60,500 nt of DNA from Paulinella micropora (GCA_009731375.1 BJOX01000096.1:1-60500); one strand, 5' to 3'. Shown: positions 10,616 to 21,159, counted from the first letter of the stretch. The notes: generated from the letters alone by a model not told the origin. Numbers and translations: made by a program.

Positions 10616-13561
10616 CTACAGAATGTATGCCCTGCACGTAAACTTCAGGATCAATCCCCACCCCCCACTATTGTCCAGACGTCTAGCTGTGACTGTCACT
10701 CTGTTAGGCGAGACATAGTTCGTCCAGGAAATCGAGAACTGGTCACCGTAGTAATTAGATATAGACGGATCCCAATTATCTCTGTTAACAAAAGTAGGGC
10801 ACTGGACGAGATAGAGATTATTAAAAGTGACAGTGAGTGAATTTGTGGAACTGGCCCCGAGTGTAATGCTTTGGTCGCTGACAGAAGGCGTTGCGGTGGT
10901 TGAGATGCTGGGAGATCTCGTTGGTGTCTGTGTGCTAGTGGGCGTTATGGTACGCGTCACGGAGATAGTCGGCGTCGCCGTCACGGAAATGGTCGGTGTC
11001 ACGGAGACAGTCGGCGTGCGGGAGGGTGTCACGGACGGTGTCACGGAAATGGTCGGTGTCACGGAGAGGGTGGGCGTCGGCGTCACGGAGATCGTGGGCG
11101 TCACGGAAACAGTGGGTGTACGCGTCACGGAAATACTTGGCGTCACAGAAATACTGGGCGTCACGGAAAGAGTGGGTGTGCGTGACACAGAAATACTGGG
11201 CGTCACGGAAATACTAGACGTCACGGAGAGGGTGGACGTCGCCGTCACAGAAATAGTGGACGTCACAGAAATGGTGGGCGTCCGTGTCACGGAAATGGTC
11301 GCCGTCACGGAAATACTGGGCGTCACGGAGCTGGTCGGCGTCACCGAGGTGCTGGGCGTGACTGAAACGGTCGGCGTCGCGGACCGTGTCGCCGAGGTGG
11401 TGGGTGTCACCGAGGTGCTGGGCGTGACTGAAACGGTCGGCGTCACGGAGCTGGTCGGCGTCACCGAGGTGCTGGGCGTCACGGAGCTGGTCGGCGTCAC
11501 GGAGCTGGTCGGCGTCACCGAGGTGCTGGGCGTCACCGAGGTGGTGGACGTCACCAAGTTGGTGGACGTTACCGAGGTGCTGGGCGTCACCGACAAGGTT
11601 GGGGAGCTGGTGCGCGTCGCCGAGGCTGTCAGCGAAGGTGACGCGGTCGAGGTGGTCAAGGCGCCAGGCGATTGCGAAGGTGCGGGCGTCACTGACACGG
11701 TCGGCGTCACGGAGGGTGTCGCGGAGCTGGTGGGCGTCATGGAACTGGTGGGCGTCACGGAGCTGGTCGGCGTCACGGAGCTGGTGGTGGTCACGGAGCT
11801 GGTCAACGTCACCGAGGTGGTGGGCGTCACCGAGGTGCTGGGCGTCACAGAAACCGCCGGCGTCACGGAGCTGGTCGGCGTCACCGACAAGGTTGGGGAG
11901 CTGGTGCGCGTCGCCGAGGCTGTCAGCGAAGGTGACGCGGTTGAGGTGGTCGAGGCGCCGGGCGATTGCGAAGGTGCGGGCGTCATTGACACGGTCGGCG
12001 TCACGGAGGGTGTCACGGAGCTGGTGGGCGTCACGGAGCTGGTGGGCGTCACGGAGCTGGTGGGCGTCACGGAGCTGGTGGGCGTCACGGAGCTGGTGGG
12101 CGTCACGGAGCTGGTGGGCGTCACGGAGCTGGTGGGCGTCACGGAGCTGGTGGGCGTCACGGAGCTGGTGGGCGTCACGGAGCTGGTGGGCGTCACGGAG
12201 CTGGTGGGCGTCACGGAGCTGGTGGGCGTCACGGAGCTGGTGGGCGTCACGGAGCTGGTGGGCGTCACGGAGCTGGTGGGCGTCACGGAGCTGGTGGGCG
12301 TCACGGAGCTGGTGGGCGTCACGGAGCTGGTGGGCGTCACGGAGCTGGTGGGCGTCACGGAGCTGGTGGGCGTCACGGAGCTGGTGGGCGTCACGGAGCT
12401 GGTGGGCGTCACGGAGCTGGTGGGCGTCACGGAGCTGGTGGGCGACACGGAGCTGGTGGGTGTCACGGAGCTGGTGGGCGTCACCGAGCCGCTGGGCGTC
12501 TGTGCGGGCGTGGCCGAGCCGCTGGGCGTCCGCGTGGGCATGACCGAGCCGCTGGGCGTCCGTGTGGGCGTGATCGATTGCGACGGCGTCTCGGAGGGCA
12601 GCCAGGGCTGGCATGCCAGCGGTGCCTGCCAGTTGGCGAGGTCCGACGACCGCACCAAGCGGAGGCACTCCTGCGGCGTCAGCGCCACGGCCCACCCGCT
12701 CAGGTTCTGGACCAGCAGCGGCGCGTCTGCCAACAGGCTGGCGGCGTCCTGCACGTGGTCGAGCTTCCACCGCGACAAGTCCGCTCGCAACAAGGCCGCC
12801 CCGGAGAACAGGCCCGTGGCATGCGTGACGCGCGGCAGCTCCCAAGCGGCCAGGCCGGGGATGGCGACCGCGCGCGTGCCCTTGAACAGCCACGACACGT
12901 CCGTCGCGCGCGACAGGTTCCAGCCGCTCACGTTGGCAAAGGCCAGGCACGACGAGTTCGCGAACGCCGCGCGCAGCGTCTCGGCCGAGTCGGTCCGCAG
13001 GCCCGACACGTCGAAGCACGCGTTCGCCGACAGGCGGGCGAAGCTGAAGGCCAGGTTGCTGACACGCGACGTGTCGAGGTCCGCGAGGGGTGGCAGCGAC
13101 ACGAGCGACTCCTCGCCGTAGAAGTGGTACCCCGTGCTGGGGGCCAGCTGCAGCCCACCCCACTGGTGGATGCGCCGCAGCTCGACGCAACTCGTCAGCC
13201 CCTCGCGCCAGGCCGGCGTCATGGCCCAGTCTACGACGGGGCCGTCCACGATCACCGTGACTACGCCGGCCGCCGCGAACGTGTGCGTGCACGGCTCGGC
13301 GTCGCTGCAGCGCTGGACGGGCGTGCCGTCGCCCCAGAACACCCAGAAAGGGGAGCCGCTTCCCTGCGCTAGGCGCCGGCGGCGGGCGGTCGTGCCGTTG
13401 CCGTAGATGGCACTCCCCGCCGGCAGCGTCCAGGCGTCCCCGCCTGCCGGCACCCAGAGGTCCAGCACCAAGTCTGATGGCCGCCGCTCGCGCCACTCAT
13501 AGGCACAGTAAGGCCGGGCGGAGGGCCAGAAGCAGGCGGCCAACAGCAGCGCTAGGTGCAT
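10616..13561 (-). CDS. Secreted BspA/DUF285-like protein with Ser/Thr/Pro stalk
   Basis: A single exon of 981 codons. It starts with a signal-peptide-like N-terminus (MHLALLLAACFW, cleavage likely near residue 17). Residues ~130-330 contain repeating segments such as LDTSRVSNLAFSF, VSGWNLSRATDVSWLF and LSRWKLDHVQDAASLL, the pattern of BspA-type (DUF285) surface leucine-rich repeats. Residues ~330-905 are a low-complexity stalk of SVTPTS-type hexapeptides, a likely substrate for O-glycosylation. Residues ~908-981 form a small non-repetitive domain (SLTVTFNNLYL, GDQFSISW, ending FTCRAYIL), possibly a beta-sandwich, not assigned. The layout implies an extracellular adhesin with binding domains at both ends of a long rod. 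The complementary strand is also open through the repeat, which is a composition artefact. Confidence 0.8.
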   Translation of the reverse strand: MHLALLLAACFWPSARPYCAYEWRERRPSDLVLDLWVPAGGDAWTLPAGSAIYGNGTTARRRRLAQGSGSPFWVFWGDGTPVQRCSDAEPCTHTFAAAGVVTVIVDGPVVDWAMTPAWREGLTSCVELRRIHQWGGLQLAPSTGYHFYGEESLVSLPPLADLDTSRVSNLAFSFARLSANACFDVSGLRTDSAETLRAAFANSSCLAFANVSGWNLSRATDVSWLFKGTRAVAIPGLAAWELPRVTHATGLFSGAALLRADLSRWKLDHVQDAASLLADAPLLVQNLSGWAVALTPQECLRLVRSSDLANWQAPLACQPWLPSETPSQSITPTRTPSGSVMPTRTPSGSATPAQTPSGSVTPTSSVTPTSSVSPTSSVTPTSSVTPTSSVTPTSSVTPTSSVTPTSSVTPTSSVTPTSSVTPTSSVTPTSSVTPTSSVTPTSSVTPTSSVTPTSSVTPTSSVTPTSSVTPTSSVTPTSSVTPTSSVTPTSSVTPTSSVTPTSSVTPTSSVTPTSSVTPSVTPTVSMTPAPSQSPGASTTSTASPSLTASATRTSSPTLSVTPTSSVTPAVSVTPSTSVTPTTSVTLTSSVTTTSSVTPTSSVTPTSSMTPTSSATPSVTPTVSVTPAPSQSPGALTTSTASPSLTASATRTSSPTLSVTPSTSVTSTNLVTSTTSVTPSTSVTPTSSVTPTSSVTPSTSVTPTSSVTPTVSVTPSTSVTPTTSATRSATPTVSVTPSTSVTPTSSVTPSISVTATISVTRTPTISVTSTISVTATSTLSVTSSISVTPSISVSRTPTLSVTPSISVTPSISVTRTPTVSVTPTISVTPTPTLSVTPTISVTPSVTPSRTPTVSVTPTISVTATPTISVTRTITPTSTQTPTRSPSISTTATPSVSDQSITLGASSTNSLTVTFNNLYLVQCPTFVNRDNWDPSISNYYGDQFSISWTNYVSPNRVTVTARRLDNSGGWGLILKFTCRAYIL
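12013..12485 (-). repeat. 18-bp coding minisatellite (~26 units)
   Basis: On the plus strand the unit reads gagctggtgggcgtcacg and repeats about 26 times with almost no divergence; on the minus strand it encodes SVTPTS. Flanking parts of the stalk (10880-12010) have the same period but are diverged, so the central block is a recent expansion. Confidence 0.9.
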
Positions 13562-13837
13562 GGCGGGCCGCTAAGCTGGCACCAGACGAAAAGCTAGGGC
13601 TCCTCCCCGGTTGCTTGGGCAGAGTTTAAGAGGAGGGGGGAAGCCCGAGAGCCTGGTACGCATAACCGCGCCCTCGGCCGGCGGAGGGAAGGAGGGAAAG
13701 AGAGACGCCCCCCCCCCCCGAGGGGAGGGGAGGGGGGGAGAGGCCAAGCGGAGGCGGGGGGAGCGTAGTGGTGCGTGCTGCGTGGGCTCGGGTTTTACTG
13801 AGTCAGGACGACGCTTTAGTCAGTGGCTTGGAGGGCG
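13562..13837. other. Intergenic, purine-rich
   Basis: Upstream of the BspA-like gene; G/A-rich with a C9-10 run near 13710. No gene is seen. Confidence 0.4.
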
Positions 13838-13942
13838 GCCGTCGTGGGCGACTCGCTGACCCTCGTCTGCGAAGACCACCAGCCGGACGACGGCAGCTCC
13901 GACGACGACGGGGCAGGCGGCGGCGGCAGCGACACCGGGTAG
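13838..13942 (+). pseudogene. Duplicated 3' end of the Cys-pair exon
   Basis: About 105 bases nearly identical to 9915-10024 (the C-terminal VVGDSLTLVCEDH and acidic Asp/Ser tail), ending in its own stop (TAG). It lies on the far side of the BspA-like gene, so this terminal fragment has been copied about 3.9 kb downstream. The left boundary is abrupt and no upstream coding sequence of that gene is present. Confidence 0.8.
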
Positions 13943-14204
13943 ACTAGCCTAGGAGACACTTGAGCGCTAGTGCTGACGCGCTGGTCGTTCACACACCACC
14001 CTCACGGCACCTGTAAGCTAGTATAACTGCCAGCTGGCGCGAGCGGAAAGCTAGCTCTTTTGGCGAACGTTATGCATCTCCCCAAGCTTTATTAAAGGTG
14101 TTTGCATAAAAAATGGTATCGGGGGTTATTAACATCTTCTTCTACTAGGCCACCCGGCTGGTGTGATTTACATTAAGTCACACTTTTTACCTGTGATCAT
14201 CCAG

Positions 14205-14588
14205 TCTATTCATGCCCGAGACAAAAAACACGCGCTTCTGCCCAGCCTGCTGCGCCCGGGATCCGCGCACGCTTTCTACTTGGACGTAGACGCCGACTAC
14301 GGGGCGCAGCTGCAGCGCTTCAGGTGCGCCCGGGCGTGGGCTATGGCGCAGAGCACGGCATCCGCGCTCATGTTCGCGCTGTTGGATCCGATGGTGACCA
14401 AGACAGTGTACGTCCCCCGCGGCTGCCAGGCCGGGTACCAGAGCCTGTGCCAAGAGGGTGTGCGCGTGCTGGCTATGCCGCGGCAACCCAACTATTCGGT
14501 TGAAGCTTACTGGCGGAACTCCGCGGCGCAGCGCCAGGAAATGGTGGACTTCGCCTGGACCTCGGGTTGGCTCGACTGCTGCGCTTAG
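14205..14588 (+). CDS. Hypothetical protein (probable 3' exon)
   Basis: GC-rich open frame ending TAG at 14586-14588. The readable part has balanced composition (for example FYLDVDADYGAQL, TVYVPRGCQAGYQ, AYWRNSAAQRQEM, WLDCCA) and looks coding. It has no convincing ATG; the frame opens near a possible acceptor (CATCCAG at about 14198-14204), suggesting a terminal exon of a gene whose 5' part is missing or not visible. A second frame from ATG 14213 begins MPETKNTRFCPACC but stops after 25 codons. Family not recognised. Confidence 0.4.
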   Translation, partial: SIHARDKKHALLPSLLRPGSAHAFYLDVDADYGAQLQRFRCARAWAMAQSTASALMFALLDPMVTKTVYVPRGCQAGYQSLCQEGVRVLAMPRQPNYSVEAYWRNSAAQRQEMVDFAWTSGWLDCCA

Positions 14589-15214
14589 TACCGAAACAAA
14601 ACAAAAGACCCTTGGGGGCGATCAATTAAGATTGCTGATTTTCTACACCTACCCTCCAAACTATTTTTGCTGTGTAAAGACCCAGGGAAAAAGACGCGGT
14701 GGGAACGAAGAGGGGAGAAGTAATTCTAGGGCGGGTAGACATGCCGGCGAGGCCGGCGCGCGCAATCTTCTTTTTTTTGTGTCCGATGAAGAGGCGGATA
14801 AGAGGGGAGGAGTAAGGGAGCAGGAATTGAAAAGCTCAAGGGTTTTGAAAATCATTGGCCAGGGACTCCATCACTTGTACCAAAAAAACGAAATTTTCTA
14901 CGCTTGGGTCCAAGGTATGGTATATTCATACCACCTAAACCCCCCCCCCCAACCCCCTCCTCCCCCTCCCCCGTTGAGTGCACGGATTATTTGCAGGAGG
15001 GGGAGAGAGAATGGCGTATGCATGTCGTGGATGGGGGAGAAAGTGGGGAAAAGTGGGGGGGGGGGGTGCTTTTTGTGTGAGTTGAACGCTCAACGTACAT
15101 GTTTCGCCTTTCCTCCCTTCGTAGCAAAGTGCCTCTCTTTCAAATTCGAAGCTGGGGTCCGGTTTCTTTGAAATGCATTGCTCTTTCTTTTGTGTGTGTG
15201 TGTGTATGCTCGGG
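14589..15214. other. Intergenic with homopolymer runs
   Basis: 3'-to-3' spacer between a plus-strand and a minus-strand gene. It contains C-rich (14940-14970) and G-rich (15056-15066) runs and a TG repeat (15190-15204). No gene is seen. Confidence 0.45.
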
Positions 15215-17527
15215 CTACACAAAAATAGTCGTTACCGTGGGTAGGTAGGACCCAACAGTATGCCTTGGAGTATTATCGTACCCAGACGGTGCCAACGTAG
15301 CACTATGCTTCAGGATAGTGAAACCAGTAAAGTGCCAGGTCATGCGAGACGGCATCAAATTGTTGGCGCTGCACCGGACTATAGTCGAAGCTACTTCCCC
15401 GCCACTGCCGGGATACGTGTTGTACAGACAGTAGCCCCCGTCGCCTAGCAGCGGGAACCGAAGGAGGCTTCGCCCAGAGCTTGCTTTCCACAGCACGTTG
15501 GCTCCGAGCAAGGAACAGGCGGACGCAGTCACTGCACCGCCGGTGTTGGCCGTCATGCACAGGTTGTTGCTGGTCAGCTGGAAGGCTATCGCATTCGGCG
15601 GGTCCCAGCGGCTGAACATCACGGGCCCGGAACCGACGCCAATGGTAGTCACGGTTGAGTACAGACCCAGCTGGTTGTCTTCCGTGTTCATATACCACGT
15701 GCTCGAGTCGCTTCGGAGCGTCTGCGCGGTGGCGTTGTAGGTCCAGAGCTGCGACGTGTCAGTCAGCGTCGAGACCTGGCGCAGCATGGCCGCGTAGCGC
15801 GTGCCGCCGGCCCAGCCGACCCAGCCGGTCGTGCCATAAAGGCTCAGCCCCCAGTCCCGGCGGGGTACGTACAGGATGCGCCCCCCTTCCCAGACGAAAG
15901 GCGCGGGCTGCCAGCACGCCTCGGGGCTGAACAGCAGCGCCACCGCGCCGCCATTCACGAACCTTGCGCCCGGGAGCGGGCCCGCACAGAAGTTGTCCGT
16001 CAGCCTGTACAGCTGGAAGGGCGAAGACTGTACGGTCGGGTACGTCACCGTGAGGATAGAGGCGCTAGACCACGACACGAGCAGGCTGTTGGCCGTCGTG
16101 CTTAGGTAAGCGCGCCGGCCAGACCACACATGCAGCAGCTGGGTGGGGCTCTCGACCTGCCAGCGCAGGGCGTCTGGCCGGAGGCTGACGCTGTCGCAGG
16201 AGACCAAGTACGAGGCCAGCTGTTGCTGGCCGCAGTCGCCGCTGCAGGGCGCGTAGTCGTTGGCCAGGCAGTAGTCGCCGGGCCCTCGGAACGGCACACG
16301 GAGCCTGCCGCCGGAAAGGGCCAACAGGTTGTTAGCGTTCTGCGTGCAGGTGGTAGACAGGGAGAGCGTGGGGGGATCCGTGCCGTTCGTGGCGTGCACG
16401 CAAAACCCGCCGGTGCTGAGCTGCACAAAAGCTGTGGCAAGAGCCGGCGGCAGGCCCAGGCCCAACCCACCCACGGACGCTGCATCGCTGCCGCCGTAGA
16501 CGCTGAGCAGGTTATCCTGCGCGTTGAGGTAGCCGCCGCCGGGGGATAACGCGTTGGGAAAATTGCTTTTGACGGTCCAATTGTTGCCGGTGGCCGTAAA
16601 GCTCCACTGCGCCTGTGTGAGATCTGTCAGCTCGGCAAGACGGTGCAGCCACACCTTGTAGCGCGCAGAGTTTGCCGTCGCGGCCCACGTGTTGTTCCAT
16701 TGGTTTGACCAGCCGTTGATCAGGGCAAACCTAGGATCCGGCTTGTACAACAGGTACCGGCGGTTGAACACTGCAAAGAGCGGGGGCCGCGAACAGGCCT
16801 CGGGCGTGAAGCGTAGCGCGTGTCGGTCCGCCAGGTCGACGTACAGATAGAGTTCTCCGAGATCGGCACTCCTGCCGAGGTTGACATACAGGGACCTGAG
16901 GACCCAGCGGTACACCCGGAAGGCGCCCGTCTGGTTGAGCATGAGGGTAAAGGCGGTGCCGGCGCCGAAGAAGGGCTCCGAGGTACCCTGTCTGGTTTCG
17001 TACAGCACCGTCCAGCTGCCGGGACTGTCGCTGTTCTCGGTAGACCCAAGCACCGTCAACTCCTTTGGCGAAGAATAATAGTCCCCGGCATTAGTTTGCG
17101 GTTGCCACCTGAAGCCGGTCAGCGTGACGGCGGAGCCGCTGGCGGACCGTACCTGGACCCACTCGCCCTGGATGCCCTGCGTGGTCGTGCCGGAATTAAA
17201 CGCACCGGTGCCCGCTATGTAGCTGGTGGAACTTGACCAGGCGCTGTCGGGTTCGTTGTCAAACGCCTTGCCTACCTCGTAGTCACCGTTTAGGTTATAA
17301 GCGTAACTGGACCTGTGGATTTGCCAGGTGAGGTGGCCGGACGTACCGACGGCCACGCTGAAGCGCGGGCTCAGTTCTCCTATTTCGGCGTAAGTAAGGC
17401 CATTGGCGGTGGTGTAGACAGACTCGAACACCCAGCGGTAGACCCGGTACGCCCCCGTCGACTGGAGCGCAAAAGTCCTGGTGTCGAGCGTCCAGGCCGG
17501 TTCGTCGCCGATAGAGCGGTACAGCAT
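15215..17527 (-). CDS. Discoidin-like / repeated-lectin-module protein, 5' end missing
   Basis: 770 codons without an intron; stop at 15215-15217. Residues ~1-230 contain two discoidin-like (F5/8-type C) segments marked by GAYRVYRWVFESVY with AEIGELS and GAFRVYRWVLRSLY with ADLGELYLY, with a KAFDNEPDSAW motif between them. The remainder holds two copies of a ~250-residue module: the first starts RFTPEACSRPP and the second LLFSPEACWQP, each followed by a W-rich segment and a later CLxN-type segment (GDYCLANDY; GGYCLYNTY) reminiscent of carbohydrate-binding folds. A signal peptide would be expected but is absent, and the coding strand runs straight into retroelement A, so the 5' end is probably lost or lies in a separate exon (the minus-strand gtag before the first codons could be an acceptor). 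Likely an extracellular glycan-binding protein. Confidence 0.7.
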   Translation of the reverse strand: MLYRSIGDEPAWTLDTRTFALQSTGAYRVYRWVFESVYTTANGLTYAEIGELSPRFSVAVGTSGHLTWQIHRSSYAYNLNGDYEVGKAFDNEPDSAWSSSTSYIAGTGAFNSGTTTQGIQGEWVQVRSASGSAVTLTGFRWQPQTNAGDYYSSPKELTVLGSTENSDSPGSWTVLYETRQGTSEPFFGAGTAFTLMLNQTGAFRVYRWVLRSLYVNLGRSADLGELYLYVDLADRHALRFTPEACSRPPLFAVFNRRYLLYKPDPRFALINGWSNQWNNTWAATANSARYKVWLHRLAELTDLTQAQWSFTATGNNWTVKSNFPNALSPGGGYLNAQDNLLSVYGGSDAASVGGLGLGLPPALATAFVQLSTGGFCVHATNGTDPPTLSLSTTCTQNANNLLALSGGRLRVPFRGPGDYCLANDYAPCSGDCGQQQLASYLVSCDSVSLRPDALRWQVESPTQLLHVWSGRRAYLSTTANSLLVSWSSASILTVTYPTVQSSPFQLYRLTDNFCAGPLPGARFVNGGAVALLFSPEACWQPAPFVWEGGRILYVPRRDWGLSLYGTTGWVGWAGGTRYAAMLRQVSTLTDTSQLWTYNATAQTLRSDSSTWYMNTEDNQLGLYSTVTTIGVGSGPVMFSRWDPPNAIAFQLTSNNLCMTANTGGAVTASACSLLGANVLWKASSGRSLLRFPLLGDGGYCLYNTYPGSGGEVASTIVRCSANNLMPSRMTWHFTGFTILKHSATLAPSGYDNTPRHTVGSYLPTVTTIFV

Positions 17528-17539
17528 ATCTACCCAGGT

Positions 17540-18654
17540 ATGTTCCGTCTTGCTGCCATCAATCCCGACCTACGAACGGACATGCGCCTTAAGATTTTGA
17601 AACAGCTCAACCATCTTGTGCACATGGAATGGATCTGCTGCGTCTCATCTGGTGGACTCAACGCTGCTACCGCCTACCTTACGGACAAACTTGACCCGGA
17701 ATGGCAACGCTGCCTCTGGTACAAGATGGCCCATTGGATCGACATCGGACAACGTATGGGTATGCCTCTCCTCCAACACGAGCCAAACTTCGACGCTGGT
17801 ACCCGACAAGATCTCCCCGATGGCCTCTTCGCCTTCCGGGCCTCACGCAAAGCATGCCTTACACCCCATTTACCATGGTGTATTTGCACAGCTAAACACT
17901 GCCCTCCGACCGGCCTACACGGCCAGCATTTCAGCTTTCCGCTATCAACCCCAGCCTTCGCCCTTCGGTACGACAGGAGATCCTATCGGATCTCAACTAT
18001 TTCAGCAACTGCGGCCTCATCATCCCTTACTCTTTGGACCGCGCCTTCTACAATGCATCAGGAGCCATCAACGGCGTGGCCAGCATCGAAGACAAAGAAC
18101 GCGTCTGGCAGATGCTAGCTGAATTAGTTTACAAGGGGAAATATAGTGTGGATCCTGTTAGGTATTCAATAGATACCATGCCATCGCTTGATATCAACCA
18201 GTTCGCCTATAATGTCCCCGACGGCATTTTCGCATGGCAAGCGCTTCACCTCGACAGGACTCATCAACCGTGGTGCAAGTGCGGCTACGGCGATTGCCTT
18301 CACAACGACACTACTGGCACTACTGGGGTACGCAAGCCTAAGCCGAAACCAGCTCGACCAGCTTTCAACAGTAGTCTTGGTAGCCACCCCCGCTACAAGA
18401 AGAACCGCAAACATGCCCAACGCGCCAAGCGGACCCAATATCCGCCGGCCGGCGATGGCAAGTACCAACCAACCGGGTATATCGGACTAACCAACAGGGC
18501 CGCACCGCCAATTATGGTCAGACAGCCCCTCGGCCAGTCCAAAACCCGCGTTACAAGCCACCTCCGCGCCCACAGCATCGTTTCGCGGCTCCGACGCAGC
18601 GCCGCCACTTCTACATGTACGCTCGGTCTGGCACCGGATACCAGGAACGATTGA
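17540..18654 (+). pseudogene. Element A gag-like region with duplicated domain
   Basis: Two homologous ~125-residue domains lie in tandem but in different frames. Copy 1 (ATG 17540) begins LAAINPDLR and ends with LPDGLFAF then PWCICTAKHC. Copy 2 (from about 17929) begins LSAINPSLR and ends VPDGIFAW then PWCKCGYGDC. Shared features are the opening INPxLR, an IL..LN segment, a PDGxFA turn and a PWCxCx4C cysteine cluster. After copy 2 the frame becomes Lys/Arg/Pro-rich (KPKPKPARP), as in nucleic-acid-binding gag tails. A frame change between copies near 17900 breaks continuity. Confidence 0.65.
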
Positions 18655-18744
18655 ATAAGTATTATCAAACAGGGTCGGGCGTGACAACCAAGTCTGGAGC
18701 ACTCTCCAGACACCGCTCTATTCTTACCGCCGGATCCTTCCACC

Positions 18745-20776
18745 ATGGCTCTTCCCCACCGGGAAGTCACAGTCCTCGCTGTAGCAGATCCTCCATACTT
18801 CGATCCCGCCATGGCGAAGCTCGCTGCAACATGCCCGGACCCGCGCATGCTTTACTGTACGGCAACTACGGTTAGTGGGACACAGACCACCCCGTGGATT
18901 CTCATTTCTGAGAGACTATGCCGCGACTTTCTAGACAAACAGGCCGCCAAACGTACCGCGCCGCCTGCGCCCAAATACGCACCTGAAGTCGTCAACTCCG
19001 GCCTCACTGCAGAACAACAACGACTCCTATGGGCCCTCCTCGGAGAATTCGACGATGTCTTCCAAGACAAAGCAGGTGTCTTCAATCACACTGTCGTGTC
19101 GCTCATCCTCAAACCGGGAGCTAAACCAATTGCAGTGCAATGCCCAAATTGGACTCCAGCGGTATACCAATACCTCAAAGGTTGGGCGATGGACGTTCTT
19201 ACAGCCGGCCTCTGGTCCATGGCCTCCGCAAATTTTGCCTGGGCTAGTCGAGCCTGCCCCGTAGGAAAGTTTGAAGACTTAGCAAAGGAGGTCATCCGCG
19301 ACATACGCAACGTCTACGACTACCGCGGTGCCAACGACAACCTCCACCTGCCTGTGCCAGGTTTACCCAACCCAGATCAGTACCGCGAACGCTTCGCGGG
19401 CTGGCACTATCTCAGCTCTATCGACATGGTCGACGGCTTCACGCATCTGAGACTCAATCCAGATGACGGTAGCCGCGATATTCTCGCTGTTTGGACACCC
19501 TTAGGACTCCTAGTTCCTAATTTTATGCCTCAAGGTGTTCACCGCGCCCCGGGAGACTTTCAACGCGCTATGGATAAGTCCTTCAACCATCTGGACTTTT
19601 GGAATAAATCCGCTTCAGCCTACCTCGACGACGTCACAGACGGCTCCAACGACTTCGATACCCATCTTCGCGAGCTCCGATGCATCTTTCAGGCTATGCG
19701 AGACTCCGGCCTCCACGGTTCGGCCCGGAAACTACGCTTAGGCTATCGCGAGCTCAACATTCTGGGCAAACGCTGCAGCAAGAAAGGTATCGCAGCAGAT
19801 TCTTCCAAGGTCGACGCTATTCTCAAGCTGGCCGACCCATCCAACGTTTCCGAAGTCCGATCAGTCTTAGGTATGACCAACTTCATCCAAGCCCATATCC
19901 CTGACTATTCCCGATTAGTGGCACCTCTGACAAACCTTCTCAAATCCACTCACGCTCGGCCCTCCGGTGCCCCTTACCTGACCCGAGATGAACGGAAATG
20001 TATGAAGAAGCTCCGCCGTGTCCTCACTACGCTCCCCATTCTGGTGAAGTATGAGCCGTCGCAACGACTCTACCTCCGGACGGACGCAAGCCAGATCGGC
20101 ATTGGCGGCGCACTTCACAATGGCCCAGAGCGCAACGCTCCGGTCATCCAGTACTTCTCCCAGAAGCTTACAGACACGCAAACACGATGGGCGACCTACG
20201 TTCGTGAAGCCTACGGCGTCATCTACGGTATTCAACAGTGCCGCTACTACATCGATGCCAGCGATCACGAACTCACCATCGTCACAGATCACCGTCCCCT
20301 TTTGTGGCTATGGCACACTCGCAGCCCCATGGTCGTCAACTGGGTTTTGGAGCACCTTCAGACGATTCGATTCAAAGTCGAATACCTACCAGGTAAGCAA
20401 AACCAACTCCCCGACGGTCTCTCACGTGTCCCTTGCATCGCCCCCGGCCAGCCCACCTTGATTGGCGAAGCCGAGGCGACTCTCCAGCTCTTATCCACCA
20501 TTCCGGCACCCCGAGCAGGCTCTACCCTTTGGTTAGCAGTTGAAGGCACGCACGCGGCCCTGGATACCCGTCTCAAGTCCCTATCTTGCCGGATCCTCCG
20601 CGGCGGCCCCACTCTACGTAGCATTCAAGCCCCATGGGGCTTGGCCATCGTCCTTCCCTCTGCTGAACGCTCCCCGATGGTTGCCCGCGATATGTTTGCT
20701 CTCCGCAAGCCCTTCGCTCTGCTCATGCCTCAAGACTTGTTTCATTCAGCGTTCCCGATGAAACTCTTCCACAGAC
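18745..20776 (+). CDS. Element A reverse transcriptase / RNase H
   Basis: A continuous frame from ATG 18745 (the open frame continues to 21000, but homology shifts frame near 20776). The RT palm is clear: SSIDMVDGFTHLRL carries the first catalytic Asp and YLDDV the YxDD box. RNase H follows with LRTDASQIGIGGAL, EAYGVIYGIQQ, IVTDHRPLLWLW and a closing GKQNQLPDGLSR. All expected catalytic acidic residues are visible, so this segment could be enzymatically sound although the whole element is broken. The frame lacks a retropepsin motif upstream. Confidence 0.85.
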
Positions 20777-21159
20777 GATTGTCGAGCAATGCCGCAAGAT
20801 CTTATTCCTTGACGACAACCTCGTCTGGCTCGTACATGGACTTGGGATGGCGCAACACTACATCTATCCTCTCGTTGCTACATTGCATGCACAGCGCGTT
20901 ACACGCCAGCAAATCATCAACGCACAACGACAGGACAGCTTCACGGCCCCTCTCTGGACCGAAGACGTCATCTCTGTCTCCGCCGGCTCAGCCGAACTGA
21001 TCCTTCGACAAGGTATCGCAGTCACCGTTGACCCCGATCAATCTTCAGTCAAGGTTTATGTCCCAGAAGAGCTACGCCGTCCCCTCATCAATTATGCCCA
21101 CCTCATGCAGAACCACGCCAAAGCGCCGACACTCTTTATCAAGGAGCGCTACATTTGGT

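Noticed and set aside
10827-13121. Plus-strand 764-codon frame (VGVTELVGVTE repeats) opposite the BspA-like gene
   Set aside because: It is the complement of the SVTPTS minisatellite. The minus frame has a signal peptide, folded domains and normal ends; this one has none.
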